From: an uncultured Pelagibacteraceae bacterium
GTDB taxonomy: Bacteria; Pseudomonadota; Alphaproteobacteria; Pelagibacterales; Pelagibacteraceae
DNA length: 64,000 nt
NCBI GenBank assembly: GCA_902569975.1
Contig: CACFWD010000001.1
Location: 1-64,000 of the forward strand
Direction of reading: 5' to 3'
The notes beneath the pieces were generated by a model. The model worked only from the letters and a program-made list of their open reading frames with translations, did not search any database and was not told where the DNA came from. This document shows, one piece after another, positions 26,409 to 35,279 of this stretch. Position 1 is the first letter of the stretch. Each line of letters opens with the position of its first letter. A program made the position numbers and the translations under genes.

Positions 26409-28787
26409 TTATTGAATACTGGCTTGAGATTTGTCATCTTTTTTACTCAAATCAACCTCAACCCACTCAGTTCTTTTTAGCTCTTTTGTTAAAGCTATTT
26501 TTAAAACTTGATCAGCAAATTCTACTGGAGTAATTTTTATTTCATCAATAATTTTTTTTGGTATATCAACTAAATCTTTCTCATTGTCTTTTGGTATTAT
26601 TACTTCTTTAATACCTGCTCTATGCGCTGCTAATAATTTTTCTTTTAATCCTCCTATTGGAAGGACTTGACCAGTAATTGTAACTTCTCCCGTCATTGCA
26701 ACATCTCTCCTTATAGAAATATTTGTCAATGAAGAAACAATTGATGTTACCATTCCTACTCCTGCAGAGGGTCCGTCTTTTGGTGTGGCTCCCTCTGGTA
26801 CATGAATATGAAAATCTTTTTTTTCAAAAAGCGGAGGAATGATTCCGTATTCTAAACATTTTGATCTAACAAAAGATTTAGCTGCTTTTACTGACTCTTG
26901 CATAACATCACCTAGTTTTCCTGTAATTTGCATTCTGCCCTTTCCAGGCATAGTTACAGTTTCAATTTTCAAAATTTCTCCCCCATATTCAGTCCATGCT
27001 AATCCAGTTACAATACCAACTCTATTATCTGTTTCGAGTTCACCAAATTTATGTTTTGCGACACCTAAAAAGTCTGAAAGATTGTTTTTATTAATTTCAA
27101 CATTTTTTTGTTCACCAGCAACTACTTTTTTAACTACTTTTCTTGCAAGTTTTGAAATTTCTCTCTCAAGATTTCTTACTCCTGACTCTTTAGTATAGTT
27201 TCTGATAATCTCTTTGATTATATCGTCTTGAAGTTTCATTTCGTTCTCTTTGACACCATTGTCTTTAATTTGTTTAGGTAATAAAAATTTATTAGCAATA
27301 TTTATTTTTTCGTCCTCAGTGTAACCAGCTAATCTAATTACTTCCATTCTATCTAGTAATGGTGGCAATATATTTAGAGTATTAGCTGTAGTGACAAACA
27401 TGACATCTGATAAATCATAATCAACTTCTAAATAATGATCATTAAAAGACGTGTTTTGTTCTGGGTCCAATGCTTCTAGTAAGGCTGAAGATGGATCTCC
27501 TCGATAATCATTTCCTATTTTATCAATTTCATCTAATAAAATTAATGGATTTTTTGTGCCAGCTTTTTTCATCATTTGAATTATCTTACCAGGCAAAGAA
27601 CCAATGTAAGTTCTTCTATGACCACGTATCTCAGCTTCATCACGCATCCCACCAACTGACATTCTTACAAACTCTCTATTTGTAGCTTTTGCAATAGATT
27701 TTCCTAATGAAGTTTTTCCAACTCCAGGGGGGCCAACTAAACAAAGAATAGGACCTTTAATTTTATCCATCCTTTTTTGAACAGCTAAAAATTCTATTAT
27801 TCTTTCCTTAACTTTCTCAAGACCAAAATGATCTTTATCTAAAACATCCAAAGCTTTTGCTAAGTCAATTGCTACCTCACTTTTTTTATGCCATGGAAGT
27901 TCTATCATCCAATCTAAATAATTTCTTACCACTGTTGCCTCTGCAGACATTGGACTCATATTTTTTAATTTTTTTAATTCTTGTAAACATTTTTTTTCTA
28001 CTTCTTTAGGCATTTTGGCCTTTAAAATTGATTTGTTAAGGCTAGTGTTTTCATCTTTACCGTCTTCAATTTCACCTAATTCTTTTTGGATGGCTTTTAG
28101 TTGCTCGTTCAAATAATATTCCCTTTGAGTTTTTTCCATCTGAGTTTTAACCCTACCTCTAATTCTTTTCTCAACACCAATAATACTTGTCTCATTTTCC
28201 ATTATTTTAATGATGGCATTTAATCTTTTTTTAACATCTGCAGTTTCAAATATTTGCTGCTTCTCAGAAATTGTTGCTGTTATATGAGAGGCTACATTAT
28301 CAGCAATTTGAGATGGGTCTTTTAATTGTTTAATTGAATTTATAGTTTCATTTGAAACTTTTTTATTTATTGATGTTAGTTTTTCTAATCTCCTAATTGC
28401 AGTAGCAGCTAATGGATAAAGATCTTCATCTTTGTTTATAATATCATTGTAAACTGAGTATTCGCATGTAATGAATTTTTCATTATCTTTAAAATCTAAA
28501 ATTTTAACTCTTTTAATTCCTTCAACTAAAACTTTAACAGTTCCATCTGGTAACTTTAAAAGTTGAAGTATACTTCCTTCACATCCATACATGAACACAT
28601 CTGTTTTTTTTGGATCATCGATCTCAGAATTTTTTTGAGTTACTAGAATTATTTTTTTATCCTTTTTCATAACCTCATTTAGTGCTGATATAGATTTGTC
28701 TCTTCCAACAAATAGTGGGATTACCATACTTGGGAATACAACAATATCTCTTAGTGGTAATAGAGGTGATGAAATTTTTACGTCCAT
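26409..28787 (-). CDS. lon: ATP-dependent protease Lon
   Basis: Lon degrades misfolded and regulatory proteins in the cytoplasm. The 792-residue protein has an N-terminal substrate domain (SSPLLPLRDIVVFPSMVIPL), a AAA+ module with Walker A GPPGVGKTSLGKSIAK near residue 346 and Walker B ILLDEIDK. The C-terminal serine-lysine peptidase domain carries the nucleophile motif PKDGPSAGVGM near residue 670 and the Lys in LKEKLLAAHRAGI. It follows clpX by 61 bases. The hup gene often found between lon and tRNA-Val is absent. Confidence 0.97.
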   Translation of the reverse strand: MDVKISSPLLPLRDIVVFPSMVIPLFVGRDKSISALNEVMKKDKKIILVTQKNSEIDDPKKTDVFMYGCEGSILQLLKLPDGTVKVLVEGIKRVKILDFKDNEKFITCEYSVYNDIINKDEDLYPLAATAIRRLEKLTSINKKVSNETINSIKQLKDPSQIADNVASHITATISEKQQIFETADVKKRLNAIIKIMENETSIIGVEKRIRGRVKTQMEKTQREYYLNEQLKAIQKELGEIEDGKDENTSLNKSILKAKMPKEVEKKCLQELKKLKNMSPMSAEATVVRNYLDWMIELPWHKKSEVAIDLAKALDVLDKDHFGLEKVKERIIEFLAVQKRMDKIKGPILCLVGPPGVGKTSLGKSIAKATNREFVRMSVGGMRDEAEIRGHRRTYIGSLPGKIIQMMKKAGTKNPLILLDEIDKIGNDYRGDPSSALLEALDPEQNTSFNDHYLEVDYDLSDVMFVTTANTLNILPPLLDRMEVIRLAGYTEDEKINIANKFLLPKQIKDNGVKENEMKLQDDIIKEIIRNYTKESGVRNLEREISKLARKVVKKVVAGEQKNVEINKNNLSDFLGVAKHKFGELETDNRVGIVTGLAWTEYGGEILKIETVTMPGKGRMQITGKLGDVMQESVKAAKSFVRSKCLEYGIIPPLFEKKDFHIHVPEGATPKDGPSAGVGMVTSIVSSLTNISIRRDVAMTGEVTITGQVLPIGGLKEKLLAAHRAGIKEVIIPKDNEKDLVDIPKKIIDEIKITPVEFADQVLKIALTKELKRTEWVEVDLSKKDDKSQASIQ

Positions 28788-28848
28788 GTTATGAATATGG
28801 AGATTAAATTTTATAATGCAATACCTTTTTAAGGGTTATTATTGTCCA

Positions 28849-30117
28849 TTACGCCGCTGATGTTTTATTGTTCTTTGGCTTGTTCTCACTTTTTGAGTGG
28901 ACTAAAATTGGTTGGGTCAAACCTTTAACTGCTGATGAGTCGATAATAACCTCTTGTATATTATCTTGACTTGGCAAATCATACATAGTTTTTAATAATA
29001 TATTTTCTAATATAGATCTCAAGCCACGAGCACCAGTTTTTTTACTTATTGCTTTTTGAGCAATTTCTTTCAAAGCATTTTCTTTAAAAATTAATTTTGC
29101 TCCATCTAATTTAAATAATTCTTGATATTGTTTAGTTAGAGAATTTTTAGGTTCTTGTAAGATTTTTATCAATGATTTTTCATCTAAATCTTCAAGAGTT
29201 GCTATCATTGGTAATCTTCCAATAAATTCTGGTATTAAACCATATTTCAAAAGATCTTCAGGTTCTAGACTTTTCATCCATTCACCAGTTTTCTTATCCT
29301 GAATATTTTTTACATCTGCTCCAAATCCAATAGAGGTTCCTTTGTCTCTTTGAGAAATTATTTTTTCAAGACCTGCAAATGCTCCTCCACAAATAAATAA
29401 TATATTTGTAGTGTCTACTTGTAAAAATTCTTGTTGTGGATGTTTTCTTCCACCTTGAGGTGGAACACTAGCTACAGTTCCCTCCATTATTTTTAATAAA
29501 GCTTGCTGAACACCTTCACCAGATACATCCCTTGTAATTGAAGGGTTTTCTGACTTTCTACTAATTTTATCCACTTCATCAATATAAACTATTCCTCTTT
29601 GAGCTTTTTCAACATTATAATCTGCAGCTTGAAGTAATTTTAAAATTATATTTTCAACATCCTCACCAACATAACCTGCTTCTGTTAAAGTAGTTGCATC
29701 TGCCATTGTAAAAGGTACATCTAAAATTCTAGCAAGTGTTTGTGCTAACAATGTTTTTCCACATCCAGTAGGGCCAACTAAAAGAATATTTGATTTTGCA
29801 AGCTCAACATTTTTATTTGTCTTATTTTCATAATTTAATCTTTTATAATGATTGTGAACTGCAACTGATAAAACTTTTTTGGCATGATTTTGACCAATGA
29901 CGTAATCGTTTAAAACTGTACAAATTTCTTTTGGGGAAGGAAGACCGTCTTGATGTTTTACAAAAGTTTCCTTATTTTCCTCTTTTATAATATCCATACA
30001 CAGTTCAACGCACTCATCACAAATAAATACTGTTGGACCAGCTATAAGCTTTCTAACCTCATGTTGACTTTTTCCACAAAATGAACAGTACAGAATATTT
30101 TTATTGTTTGTATTCAT
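28849..30117 (-). CDS. clpX: ClpXP protease ATPase subunit ClpX
   Basis: ClpX unfolds substrates and feeds them to ClpP. The 422-residue protein has an N-terminal zinc-binding domain ([11 protein letters not shown] and [10 protein letters not shown]), Walker [19 protein letters not shown] near residue 112 and Walker [15 protein letters not shown]. The ClpP-docking loop is IGFGADV and sensor II is in [10 protein letters not shown]. The C-terminus is a polar Lys/Asn tail. It lies between clpP and lon, 89 bases after clpP, in the standard tig-clpP-clpX-lon proteostasis cluster. Confidence 0.97.
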   Translation of the reverse strand: MNTNNKNILYCSFCGKSQHEVRKLIAGPTVFICDECVELCMDIIKEENKETFVKHQDGLPSPKEICTVLNDYVIGQNHAKKVLSVAVHNHYKRLNYENKTNKNVELAKSNILLVGPTGCGKTLLAQTLARILDVPFTMADATTLTEAGYVGEDVENIILKLLQAADYNVEKAQRGIVYIDEVDKISRKSENPSITRDVSGEGVQQALLKIMEGTVASVPPQGGRKHPQQEFLQVDTTNILFICGGAFAGLEKIISQRDKGTSIGFGADVKNIQDKKTGEWMKSLEPEDLLKYGLIPEFIGRLPMIATLEDLDEKSLIKILQEPKNSLTKQYQELFKLDGAKLIFKENALKEIAQKAISKKTGARGLRSILENILLKTMYDLPSQDNIQEVIIDSSAVKGLTQPILVHSKSENKPKNNKTSAA

Positions 30118-30206
30118 AATTTATAAATCGAATCAATATGATTACTTTATTATATCTGACTCATTGATATCAAGTTTCAAATTAGATGATTTCAATATAT
30201 GGTATA

Positions 30207-30818
30207 TTAAATTCTTTTTTCTACAACTTGATCTATTAATCCAAATGATTTTGCTACCTCGGCAGTCATAAAATTGTCTCTTTCAAGAGCACTTTTAATT
30301 TCATCCACACTTTTTCCTGTATGCTTAGAATATATTTCATTTAATCTTTTCTTTAATCCCAAAACTTCATTAGCATGTATCTCAATATCTGTAGCTTGGC
30401 CTTGAAATCCTGCAGAAGGTTGATGAACCATAATTCTTGAATTAGGTAATGAAAATCTTTTTTCTTTAGTTCCAGCAGCAAGTAAAAATGAGCCCATTGA
30501 TGCTGCTTGACCAATACAAAGAGTTGAAATTTCAGGTTTTATATATTGCATTGTATCGTAGATTCCAAGTCCAGCAGTAACCAGTCCTCCAGGGCTATTA
30601 ATATATAAGTATATTTCCTTTTTTGGATCTTCAGCCTCCAAAAATAATAATTGCGCAGTTATAAGTGAAGCGACATTGTCGTTTATTTGACCGGTAAGAA
30701 AAATAATTCTCTCTTTTAATAACCTAGAATATATATCATATGCTCTTTCTCCTTTATTAGATTGCTCTACAACCATAGGAATAAGACTACTCATATGTTC
30801 TGAAATTTTATTTGTCAT
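30207..30818 (-). CDS. clpP: ATP-dependent Clp protease proteolytic subunit
   Basis: ClpP is the tetradecameric serine peptidase of ClpXP. The 203-residue protein shows [20 protein letters not shown] and [20 protein letters not shown]. The catalytic Ser lies in [16 protein letters not shown] (near residue 106), the catalytic His in [15 protein letters not shown] and the Asp in the C-terminal [17 protein letters not shown]. It starts 33 bases after tig. Confidence 0.97.
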   Translation of the reverse strand: MTNKISEHMSSLIPMVVEQSNKGERAYDIYSRLLKERIIFLTGQINDNVASLITAQLLFLEAEDPKKEIYLYINSPGGLVTAGLGIYDTMQYIKPEISTLCIGQAASMGSFLLAAGTKEKRFSLPNSRIMVHQPSAGFQGQATDIEIHANEVLGLKKRLNEIYSKHTGKSVDEIKSALERDNFMTAEVAKSFGLIDQVVEKRI

Positions 30819-30851
30819 AAAGTTGATTCTTTCTACTTATACAACTTGAGA

Positions 30852-32285
30852 TTACTTTTTGCTAACTTTTTTTGTTTTTTTAAGGGCTGATTTAGTTTTT
30901 GTTGTTTTTAGCTTAGTTTTGTTATCAGAGGATTTTTTTACCTCAGTTTTTTTTTCAGGTTTTCTTTGATCTTTAAGCTCTTGTTCAAGCTGTTGTTTTT
31001 GAGATTGTTTTAAGATTTTTTCAGCTTCATCTTTTGTAATTTCTTTTTTATTTGGTTTAGCTTTTTCTTTTATAAGATTAATTATTTTTTCTTCATAGAC
31101 AGTGCCTCTTAAACTTGCAACAGCAGAAGGATTTTTTTGATAAAAATCCATTACCATTTTTTCTTGTCCTGGCATCATTCTTAATTGTTTTTGTATTTCG
31201 GCTTGAAGCTCTTGCTCATTTACTTTTATTTTATTTTGTTCTCCAAACTCATTTAATATTAAACCAGTTTTGATTCTTTTTTTTGCAACTTCCTCAAAAT
31301 TTTTTCTACTTTTTTTTGCATCCTCATCGCTCATTCCCTGGGATAAAATTTTTATCTCATCATCAATTAAATTCTCTGGTATTTCATCAACTTTAAATTT
31401 TTCTAATTCCTTTAAAATTTGATTTTTAGATAATCTGTCTAAAGAATTTTTGTATTCATCATTAATTTGTTTTGAAATTAATTTTTTTAGGTCTAATAAA
31501 TCTTTTGCACCTAAGTTTTTAGCAAAATTATCATCAATTTTTACTTCTTCAGGTTTTTTTATAGCTTGAATTTTACAATTAAATTTTGCATTTTTATTTA
31601 CAAGTTCTTTCTCAGGAAAATTTTCTGGTAAAAATGCTTCTACAATTTTTGTATCATTTTTTTTTACACCAATTAATTGTTTATCAAAACCTTTTAGAAA
31701 TAAATCTTTACCCAATGTTAATTGAGTATTTTTACCTTCACTACCTTTGAAACTTTTACCGTCTACTGTTGCAGTATAATCCAACACAACAAGATCTCCC
31801 TCTTTAGCTTTCGTTTCAATAGACGCTTCCTTAAAATTTGGTGTATTTTTTGCTATTTCTTTAATCCTATTATCAGTTTCTTTAGGATTAATTTTTACAG
31901 TGAACTGATCAAATTTTATATTAGAAATTTCTTTTGTATCAATTTTAGGAAGCTCTGTTACTGATAAAACATATTCAAGTTCTTTGTCTTCCCCATAGAT
32001 TTTTAAATCAATTTTTGGTTGACCGGCAGGCTTTATTTTATTCTCTTCTAGTGCCTTGATTGATGTATCTTTTAATACTTTGTCTAATACTTCGCTAAAA
32101 ACTGCTTTACCAAATTGTCTTTTTAAAATTTCTCGTGGAACTTTCCCGGGTCTAAAGCCTTTTAAATTTACTGTGCTTTTAATTTCCTCATATTTATCAT
32201 TCATATATGAGTCCATTGTTTTTTTATCTATAAAAACTTTAACATCTTTATTTAAACCTTTTTTATTTTCTATAGTAACTTTCAT
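30852..32285 (-). CDS. tig: Trigger factor with lysine-rich C-terminal tail
   Basis: Trigger factor binds the ribosome exit tunnel and shields nascent chains. The 477-residue protein has the ribosome-binding domain with signature GFRPGKVPREILKRQFG (about residues 40-56). An FKBP-like domain follows (about 160-245, GDLVVLDYTATVDGKSF), then the helical chaperone domain. The last 35 or so residues form an extra tail of mostly Lys, Ser and Thr, longer than usual for the family (430-450). The start lies only 15 bases after the tRNA-Leu CCA end, without a Shine-Dalgarno match, so the mRNA is probably released from a tRNA-tig co-transcript. Confidence 0.95.
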   Translation of the reverse strand: MKVTIENKKGLNKDVKVFIDKKTMDSYMNDKYEEIKSTVNLKGFRPGKVPREILKRQFGKAVFSEVLDKVLKDTSIKALEENKIKPAGQPKIDLKIYGEDKELEYVLSVTELPKIDTKEISNIKFDQFTVKINPKETDNRIKEIAKNTPNFKEASIETKAKEGDLVVLDYTATVDGKSFKGSEGKNTQLTLGKDLFLKGFDKQLIGVKKNDTKIVEAFLPENFPEKELVNKNAKFNCKIQAIKKPEEVKIDDNFAKNLGAKDLLDLKKLISKQINDEYKNSLDRLSKNQILKELEKFKVDEIPENLIDDEIKILSQGMSDEDAKKSRKNFEEVAKKRIKTGLILNEFGEQNKIKVNEQELQAEIQKQLRMMPGQEKMVMDFYQKNPSAVASLRGTVYEEKIINLIKEKAKPNKKEITKDEAEKILKQSQKQQLEQELKDQRKPEKKTEVKKSSDNKTKLKTTKTKSALKKTKKVSKK

Positions 32286-32299
32286 AATCTAAATAATAA

Positions 32300-32384
32300 T
32301 GGTAGGGCGAAAAGGACTCGAACCTTCACATGTTGCCATATTGGTTCCTAAGACCAACGCGTCTACCAATTCCGCCATCGCCCC
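32300..32384 (-). tRNA. tRNA-Leu (anticodon TAG)
   Basis: The 85-base gene has a long variable arm typical of tRNA-Leu. The acceptor is GGGGCGA with TCGCCCT, the anticodon stem is TTGGT/ACCAA with loop CTTAGGA (anticodon TAG) and the T loop is TTCGAGT. Discriminator A and an encoded CCA are present. It reads CUN leucine codons. It lies directly upstream of tig and behind a strong promoter candidate. Confidence 0.95.
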
Positions 32385-32399
32385 ACAAATTTAGAGGAT

Positions 32400-32428
32400 T
32401 TTATATATGATTGAAACTATTTGTCCAA
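32400..32428 (-). promoter_or_regulatory. Candidate sigma-70 promoter for tRNA-Leu and tig
   Basis: On the minus strand TTGGAC (32423-32428) and TATAAA (32400-32405) are separated by 17 bases, close to consensus. Transcription would begin about eight bases before the tRNA 5' end. The 15-base tRNA-tig gap leaves no room for another promoter outside the tRNA, so this one probably serves tig and perhaps clpP. Confidence 0.6.
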
Positions 32429-32473
32429 CGACAATTATTGTAAATTATATTAATTTTCCTCTATAATACTTAT

Positions 32474-32725
32474 ATGATTATTTCACCCTGCATAAGTATT
32501 TGTAAAACTGATCCAAGCACAGGTTATTGCTATGGATGTGGAAGAAATAATGAAGAAAAAAAAATTTGGAAACTTGAAGAAACAACTGATCAATGGAAAA
32601 AAGAAAATATACAAATTATTAAAAAAAGATTAACTGGCTGGCAATTACAAAGCTTTGAAGAATCCTATACATATAAAATCGAAAATGGTATTTCTTTATT
32701 CAAAAAAAATTTAAAAAATGAGTAA
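32474..32725 (+). CDS. DUF1289 family small cysteine protein
   Basis: The 83-residue protein belongs to the DUF1289 family, whose function is not established. The family pattern is clear: SPCISICKTDPSTGYCYGCG followed by RNNEEKKIWKLE, with four cysteines at residues 6, 10, 18 and 21 that could bind metal. A TATAAT box (32463-32468) lies so close to the ATG that a transcript starting there would be nearly leaderless. Its last eight bases overlap the next small gene. Confidence 0.82.
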   Translation: MIISPCISICKTDPSTGYCYGCGRNNEEKKIWKLEETTDQWKKENIQIIKKRLTGWQLQSFEESYTYKIENGISLFKKNLKNE

Positions 32726-32891
32726 AACTTCAATTGTAATAGTAATATACATTATAGGACTTATATTTGGGGCCATAGTTCTTAAAATCTGGAGTGCAGA
32801 TACAAGTGTTTTAAAAGGTCTTCTAGGGTTGGGTTGGACAGCACTTCTTTTAATTGGAATATTTTTCGCTGAAAAAAATGAGAGAAATTAA
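32718..32891 (+). CDS. 57-residue two-helix membrane protein, unknown
   Basis: I do not recognise this protein. The reading frame from ATG 32718 gives 57 residues with two hydrophobic helices (about 5-23 and 33-50, ending LGWTALLLIGIFFAEKNERN) and a short polar link. It overlaps the DUF1289 gene by eight bases and the next gene by 14, which suggests a translationally coupled trio. Hydrophobicity and the tight overlaps argue that it is real; no homologue can be named from sequence alone. Confidence 0.6.
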   Translation: MSKTSIVIVIYIIGLIFGAIVLKIWSADTSVLKGLLGLGWTALLLIGIFFAEKNERN

Positions 32892-33300
32892 ATTTTTCGT
32901 CTTAATTTTTTTTATTTTTTTACCTCCTCAAAGTTCAAAATCAGAAATAATAATCATGAGCGCTTGTGATGATAAACAAGATGAATATCTAAAAAATGAA
33001 TACATTCTAAATCTAAATGAGTTAATAATGACAAGAAATTATGTGTATAAAGAAAAAACTTACCAAAAATATAGACTAACAGACTTGAGTGTTAAGAAAT
33101 CTAACACCTACGTGAGAAATATATATGAGAAAAATGGAAAAATTTTAACTCATAAACATGGTTATCCTCAATTTTACACTCAAATTTTATTTGAAAAAGG
33201 AAAACAAGAAATTTATATAAAGACTGTTTTAAATGATGAGGAGGGTATTTCAAAAATCTCTTCATGTAAAAAAATCGAAAAATTTGATGAGGAAAGTTAA
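32878..33300 (+). CDS. Exported protein of unknown function
   Basis: I do not recognise the family. The chosen start (32878, MREIKFFVLIFFIFLPP) gives 140 residues with an N-terminal signal peptide to about residue 22; an in-frame ATG eight codons earlier would place extra charged residues before it. The mature part is polar, Lys/Tyr-rich and has two cysteines (SACDDK near residue 29 and ISSCKK near residue 130) that could pair in the periplasm. It is the last gene of a DUF1289-membrane protein-exported protein run. Its end overlaps a convergent small basic gene by four bases. Confidence 0.6.
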   Translation: MREIKFFVLIFFIFLPPQSSKSEIIIMSACDDKQDEYLKNEYILNLNELIMTRNYVYKEKTYQKYRLTDLSVKKSNTYVRNIYEKNGKILTHKHGYPQFYTQILFEKGKQEIYIKTVLNDEEGISKISSCKKIEKFDEES

Positions 33301-33422
33301 TTTTTTTTCTTATTTTTTACAAAATTTCTTTTTTGAGTTCTAAATTTACTATAAGTAATATTGCTTCTATGCTTAGCGAAAGCTTGTTTTTGTGCTTGTT
33401 TCATTGCTCTTTTTGAAGACAT
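33297..33422 (-). CDS. 41-residue highly basic protein, unknown
   Basis: A complete ATG-to-TAA frame encodes 41 residues starting MSSKRAMKQAQKQAFAKHRS and ending KNKKKN. Fourteen residues are Lys or Arg and none is acidic, so it probably binds nucleic acid or the ribosome. The frame fills the space between two other genes, overlapping the convergent upstream gene by four bases and ending six bases before the phosphatase stop. I cannot name a family. Codon use is like that of the neighbouring genes. Confidence 0.55.
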   Translation of the reverse strand: MSSKRAMKQAQKQAFAKHRSNITYSKFRTQKRNFVKNKKKN

Positions 33423-33428
33423 TATAAT

Positions 33429-33986
33429 TTAATAATTTATTTCAACACTTCCTATCATATTAAAATTTTTATCAGAAACAACTATTTCACCTGATGATGG
33501 AGCATAATTTAAAACTTCAGATATTAAGACGTAATGTGTAACAAAAATTAAATTTTGTTTACTTTTAAATTTTTTTACATAATCGTTTAACATCTCAATT
33601 TGTTTTTCTTTATTTTTTCTATATTTAGAACTGTAAAAAGAATTTAAGAAACTATTTGTGGAAAAATTTTTAAAAGCAATTTTTGCTGTTTCTTTACATC
33701 TGCACCATTCACTTGACAAAACCTTATCTATTTCAATTTTATTTTTTTTAAAAAACTCACCAATGTATTTTGCTTGTTCTCTACCCTCATTGTTTAAATT
33801 CCTCTGTGTAGAACAATCGTCTAAATTGAAATTATTAGGATCTCCACCTCCAGGTGCATATGCGTGTCTTATAAATATTAATTTTCCACCATCTTCTAGT
33901 TGATTTAATAAATTTTTATTTAAATCTGCTTTGATAGGTGTAGTTAAAGATATTAATATAATTATTAAGATTTTTAAAATTTTCAT
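33429..33986 (-). CDS. Exported histidine phosphatase family protein
   Basis: This belongs to the histidine phosphatase (phosphoglycerate mutase-like) superfamily and is probably periplasmic. The 185-residue protein has a signal peptide (about 1-20, KILIIILISLTTPIKA). The phospho-acceptor motif is IFIRHAYAPGGGDP (His near residue 41), then LSSEWCRCKETAKIAF and the second catalytic His in FVTHYVLISEVL. The substrate is unknown. The start codon is only two bases from that of the divergent uracil-DNA glycosylase gene, so promoters for each must lie inside the other gene. Confidence 0.8.
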   Translation of the reverse strand: MKILKILIIILISLTTPIKADLNKNLLNQLEDGGKLIFIRHAYAPGGGDPNNFNLDDCSTQRNLNNEGREQAKYIGEFFKKNKIEIDKVLSSEWCRCKETAKIAFKNFSTNSFLNSFYSSKYRKNKEKQIEMLNDYVKKFKSKQNLIFVTHYVLISEVLNYAPSSGEIVVSDKNFNMIGSVEINY

Positions 33987-33988
33987 CT

Positions 33989-34669
33989 ATGGATATTAAA
34001 TTAAATAATTTAAACAAAACAATAGTTAACTGTAAAAAATGTCCTAGACTTGTTAAATTTATCAAAAAAGTCAGTACTGAAAAAAGAAAACAGAATATTA
34101 ATGAAATTTACTGGGGCAAACCTGTTCCAGGATTTGGAAATATAAAATCAAAACTAGCTATTATAGGTCTCGCACCAGCTGCTCACGGAGGTATAAGAAC
34201 TGGAAGAGCTTTTACTGGAGATAAATCAGGAGACTTTTTATTTAAATGTTTACATGAGGTAGGGATTTCAAATTCTCCAATTTCAAAAAATATTAATGAC
34301 AATTTAAAATTAAAATCGACTTATATTACTAATATCTTAAAATGTGTGCCTCCTGAAGACAAACCGCTTAATAATGAAATTTTGAACTGTTCAAACTTTT
34401 TTGATCAAGAAATTTTAAGTCTAAAAAAACTTAAGGTAATTGTTACATTGGGAAAAATTGCTTTTGATAATTGTATTAAACTATATAAACAAAAATTTAA
34501 TATAAAAAAAAAATTTATTTTTAAGCATGGTAAAACACAATTATTACCAAATGGTTTAATTATATTGTCAAGCTATCATCCAAGTCCTAGAAATGTGAAT
34601 ACCAAACTTGTTACGAATATAATGATGGTAAATTTATTTAAAAAAGCAAAAAAACTAGCTAAGTTTTAA
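33989..34669 (+). CDS. Uracil-DNA glycosylase, family 5 (UDGb) type
   Basis: This enzyme removes uracil and other deaminated bases from DNA. The 226-residue protein has the family 5 motif 1 GLAPAAHGGIRTGRAFTGD near residues 61-79 and motif 3 SSYHPSPRNVNT near residue 200. Cysteines likely to hold a 4Fe-4S cluster lie in NCKKCPRL (near residue 15) and in LKCVPP and LNC further on. Family 4 is an alternative, but the AAHGG motif favours family 5. It has no Shine-Dalgarno sequence and almost no leader of its own. Its end overlaps the ybgC-type gene by 11 bases. Confidence 0.88.
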   Translation: MDIKLNNLNKTIVNCKKCPRLVKFIKKVSTEKRKQNINEIYWGKPVPGFGNIKSKLAIIGLAPAAHGGIRTGRAFTGDKSGDFLFKCLHEVGISNSPISKNINDNLKLKSTYITNILKCVPPEDKPLNNEILNCSNFFDQEILSLKKLKVIVTLGKIAFDNCIKLYKQKFNIKKKFIFKHGKTQLLPNGLIILSSYHPSPRNVNTKLVTNIMMVNLFKKAKKLAKF

Positions 34670-35081
34670 TAGTATCACAAAAATAAGGTTTAAATTTTGA
34701 ATATATTTCATCGGGAATTTTGACTGGCTTACTTTCCTTATTAACAAAAACTAAATGAACTTGAGCTTCAACAATAGTATCTTCACCTTTTGTAATTATT
34801 TGGTTCATAAAAAAAGAAGTTTTGGTGATTGATTTTACAAAAGACCTTATTTTTAATTCATCCTCCAATTGAGCTGATTTTTTATACTCAATATTACAGG
34901 ACTTAACAATTATCAAAGAATTAAATTGATGTTGGATTTTTTTGTTACTAAAACCAATTGAAAATAAAGCTTCAGTTCTAGCTCTTTCTAAATACCTTAA
35001 ATAGTTGGCATAATAAACTACCCCACCAGAGTCTGTATCTTCATAGTAAACTTTTATCTTATGGAAAAAATTTTCATGCAT
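34659..35081 (-). CDS. ybgC: YbgC/4HBT acyl-CoA thioesterase
   Basis: YbgC-type hotdog thioesterases hydrolyse acyl-CoA or acyl-ACP and are often linked to the Tol-Pal system. The 140-residue protein has the signature VYYEDTDSGGVVYYANYLRY (residues 11-30) with the catalytic Asp, followed by LERARTEALFSIGF. The length is typical. No tol or pal genes are nearby, so the link to Tol-Pal cannot be tested here. Its end overlaps the convergent glycosylase gene by 11 bases. Confidence 0.85.
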   Translation of the reverse strand: MHENFFHKIKVYYEDTDSGGVVYYANYLRYLERARTEALFSIGFSNKKIQHQFNSLIIVKSCNIEYKKSAQLEDELKIRSFVKSITKTSFFMNQIITKGEDTIVEAQVHLVFVNKESKPVKIPDEIYSKFKPYFCDTIKT

Positions 35082-35138
35082 AAAAAGATTATATCAAATA
35101 ATAATATATTTTATAGATTGCTAGGTATAAAGATTGAA

Positions 35139-35279
35139 ATGAATATTTTTGTAATTTGGTTAGTATTGGTGATTGCATGGAACTTTGGTTATCCTGGAGC
35201 TAGTCCAATTGAAGATGTTTTAGTTGCAGTTATTTTGGCTTTATTTAACTTTATTTTAAAAAAATACTTAAAATTATAA
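35139..35279 (+). CDS. 46-residue membrane protein, unknown
   Basis: The frame from ATG 35139 encodes 46 residues with two hydrophobic stretches, MNIFVIWLVLVIAWNFGYPG and a Val/Ile/Leu-rich second helix after SPIEDV, ending in basic residues. In-frame ATGs at 35061 and 35076 would add a polar extension that overlaps ybgC antisense, so I prefer the internal start. It ends immediately next to the convergent DUF3047 stop. I do not recognise a family. Confidence 0.5.
   Translation: MNIFVIWLVLVIAWNFGYPGASPIEDVLVAVILALFNFILKKYLKL

Noticed and set aside
26839-27198. 119-codon open frame antisense to lon
   Set aside because: It overlaps the AAA+/protease part of lon, has no recognisable domain and its composition (Ser, Thr, Pro, Phe) is what the complement of a conserved gene gives.
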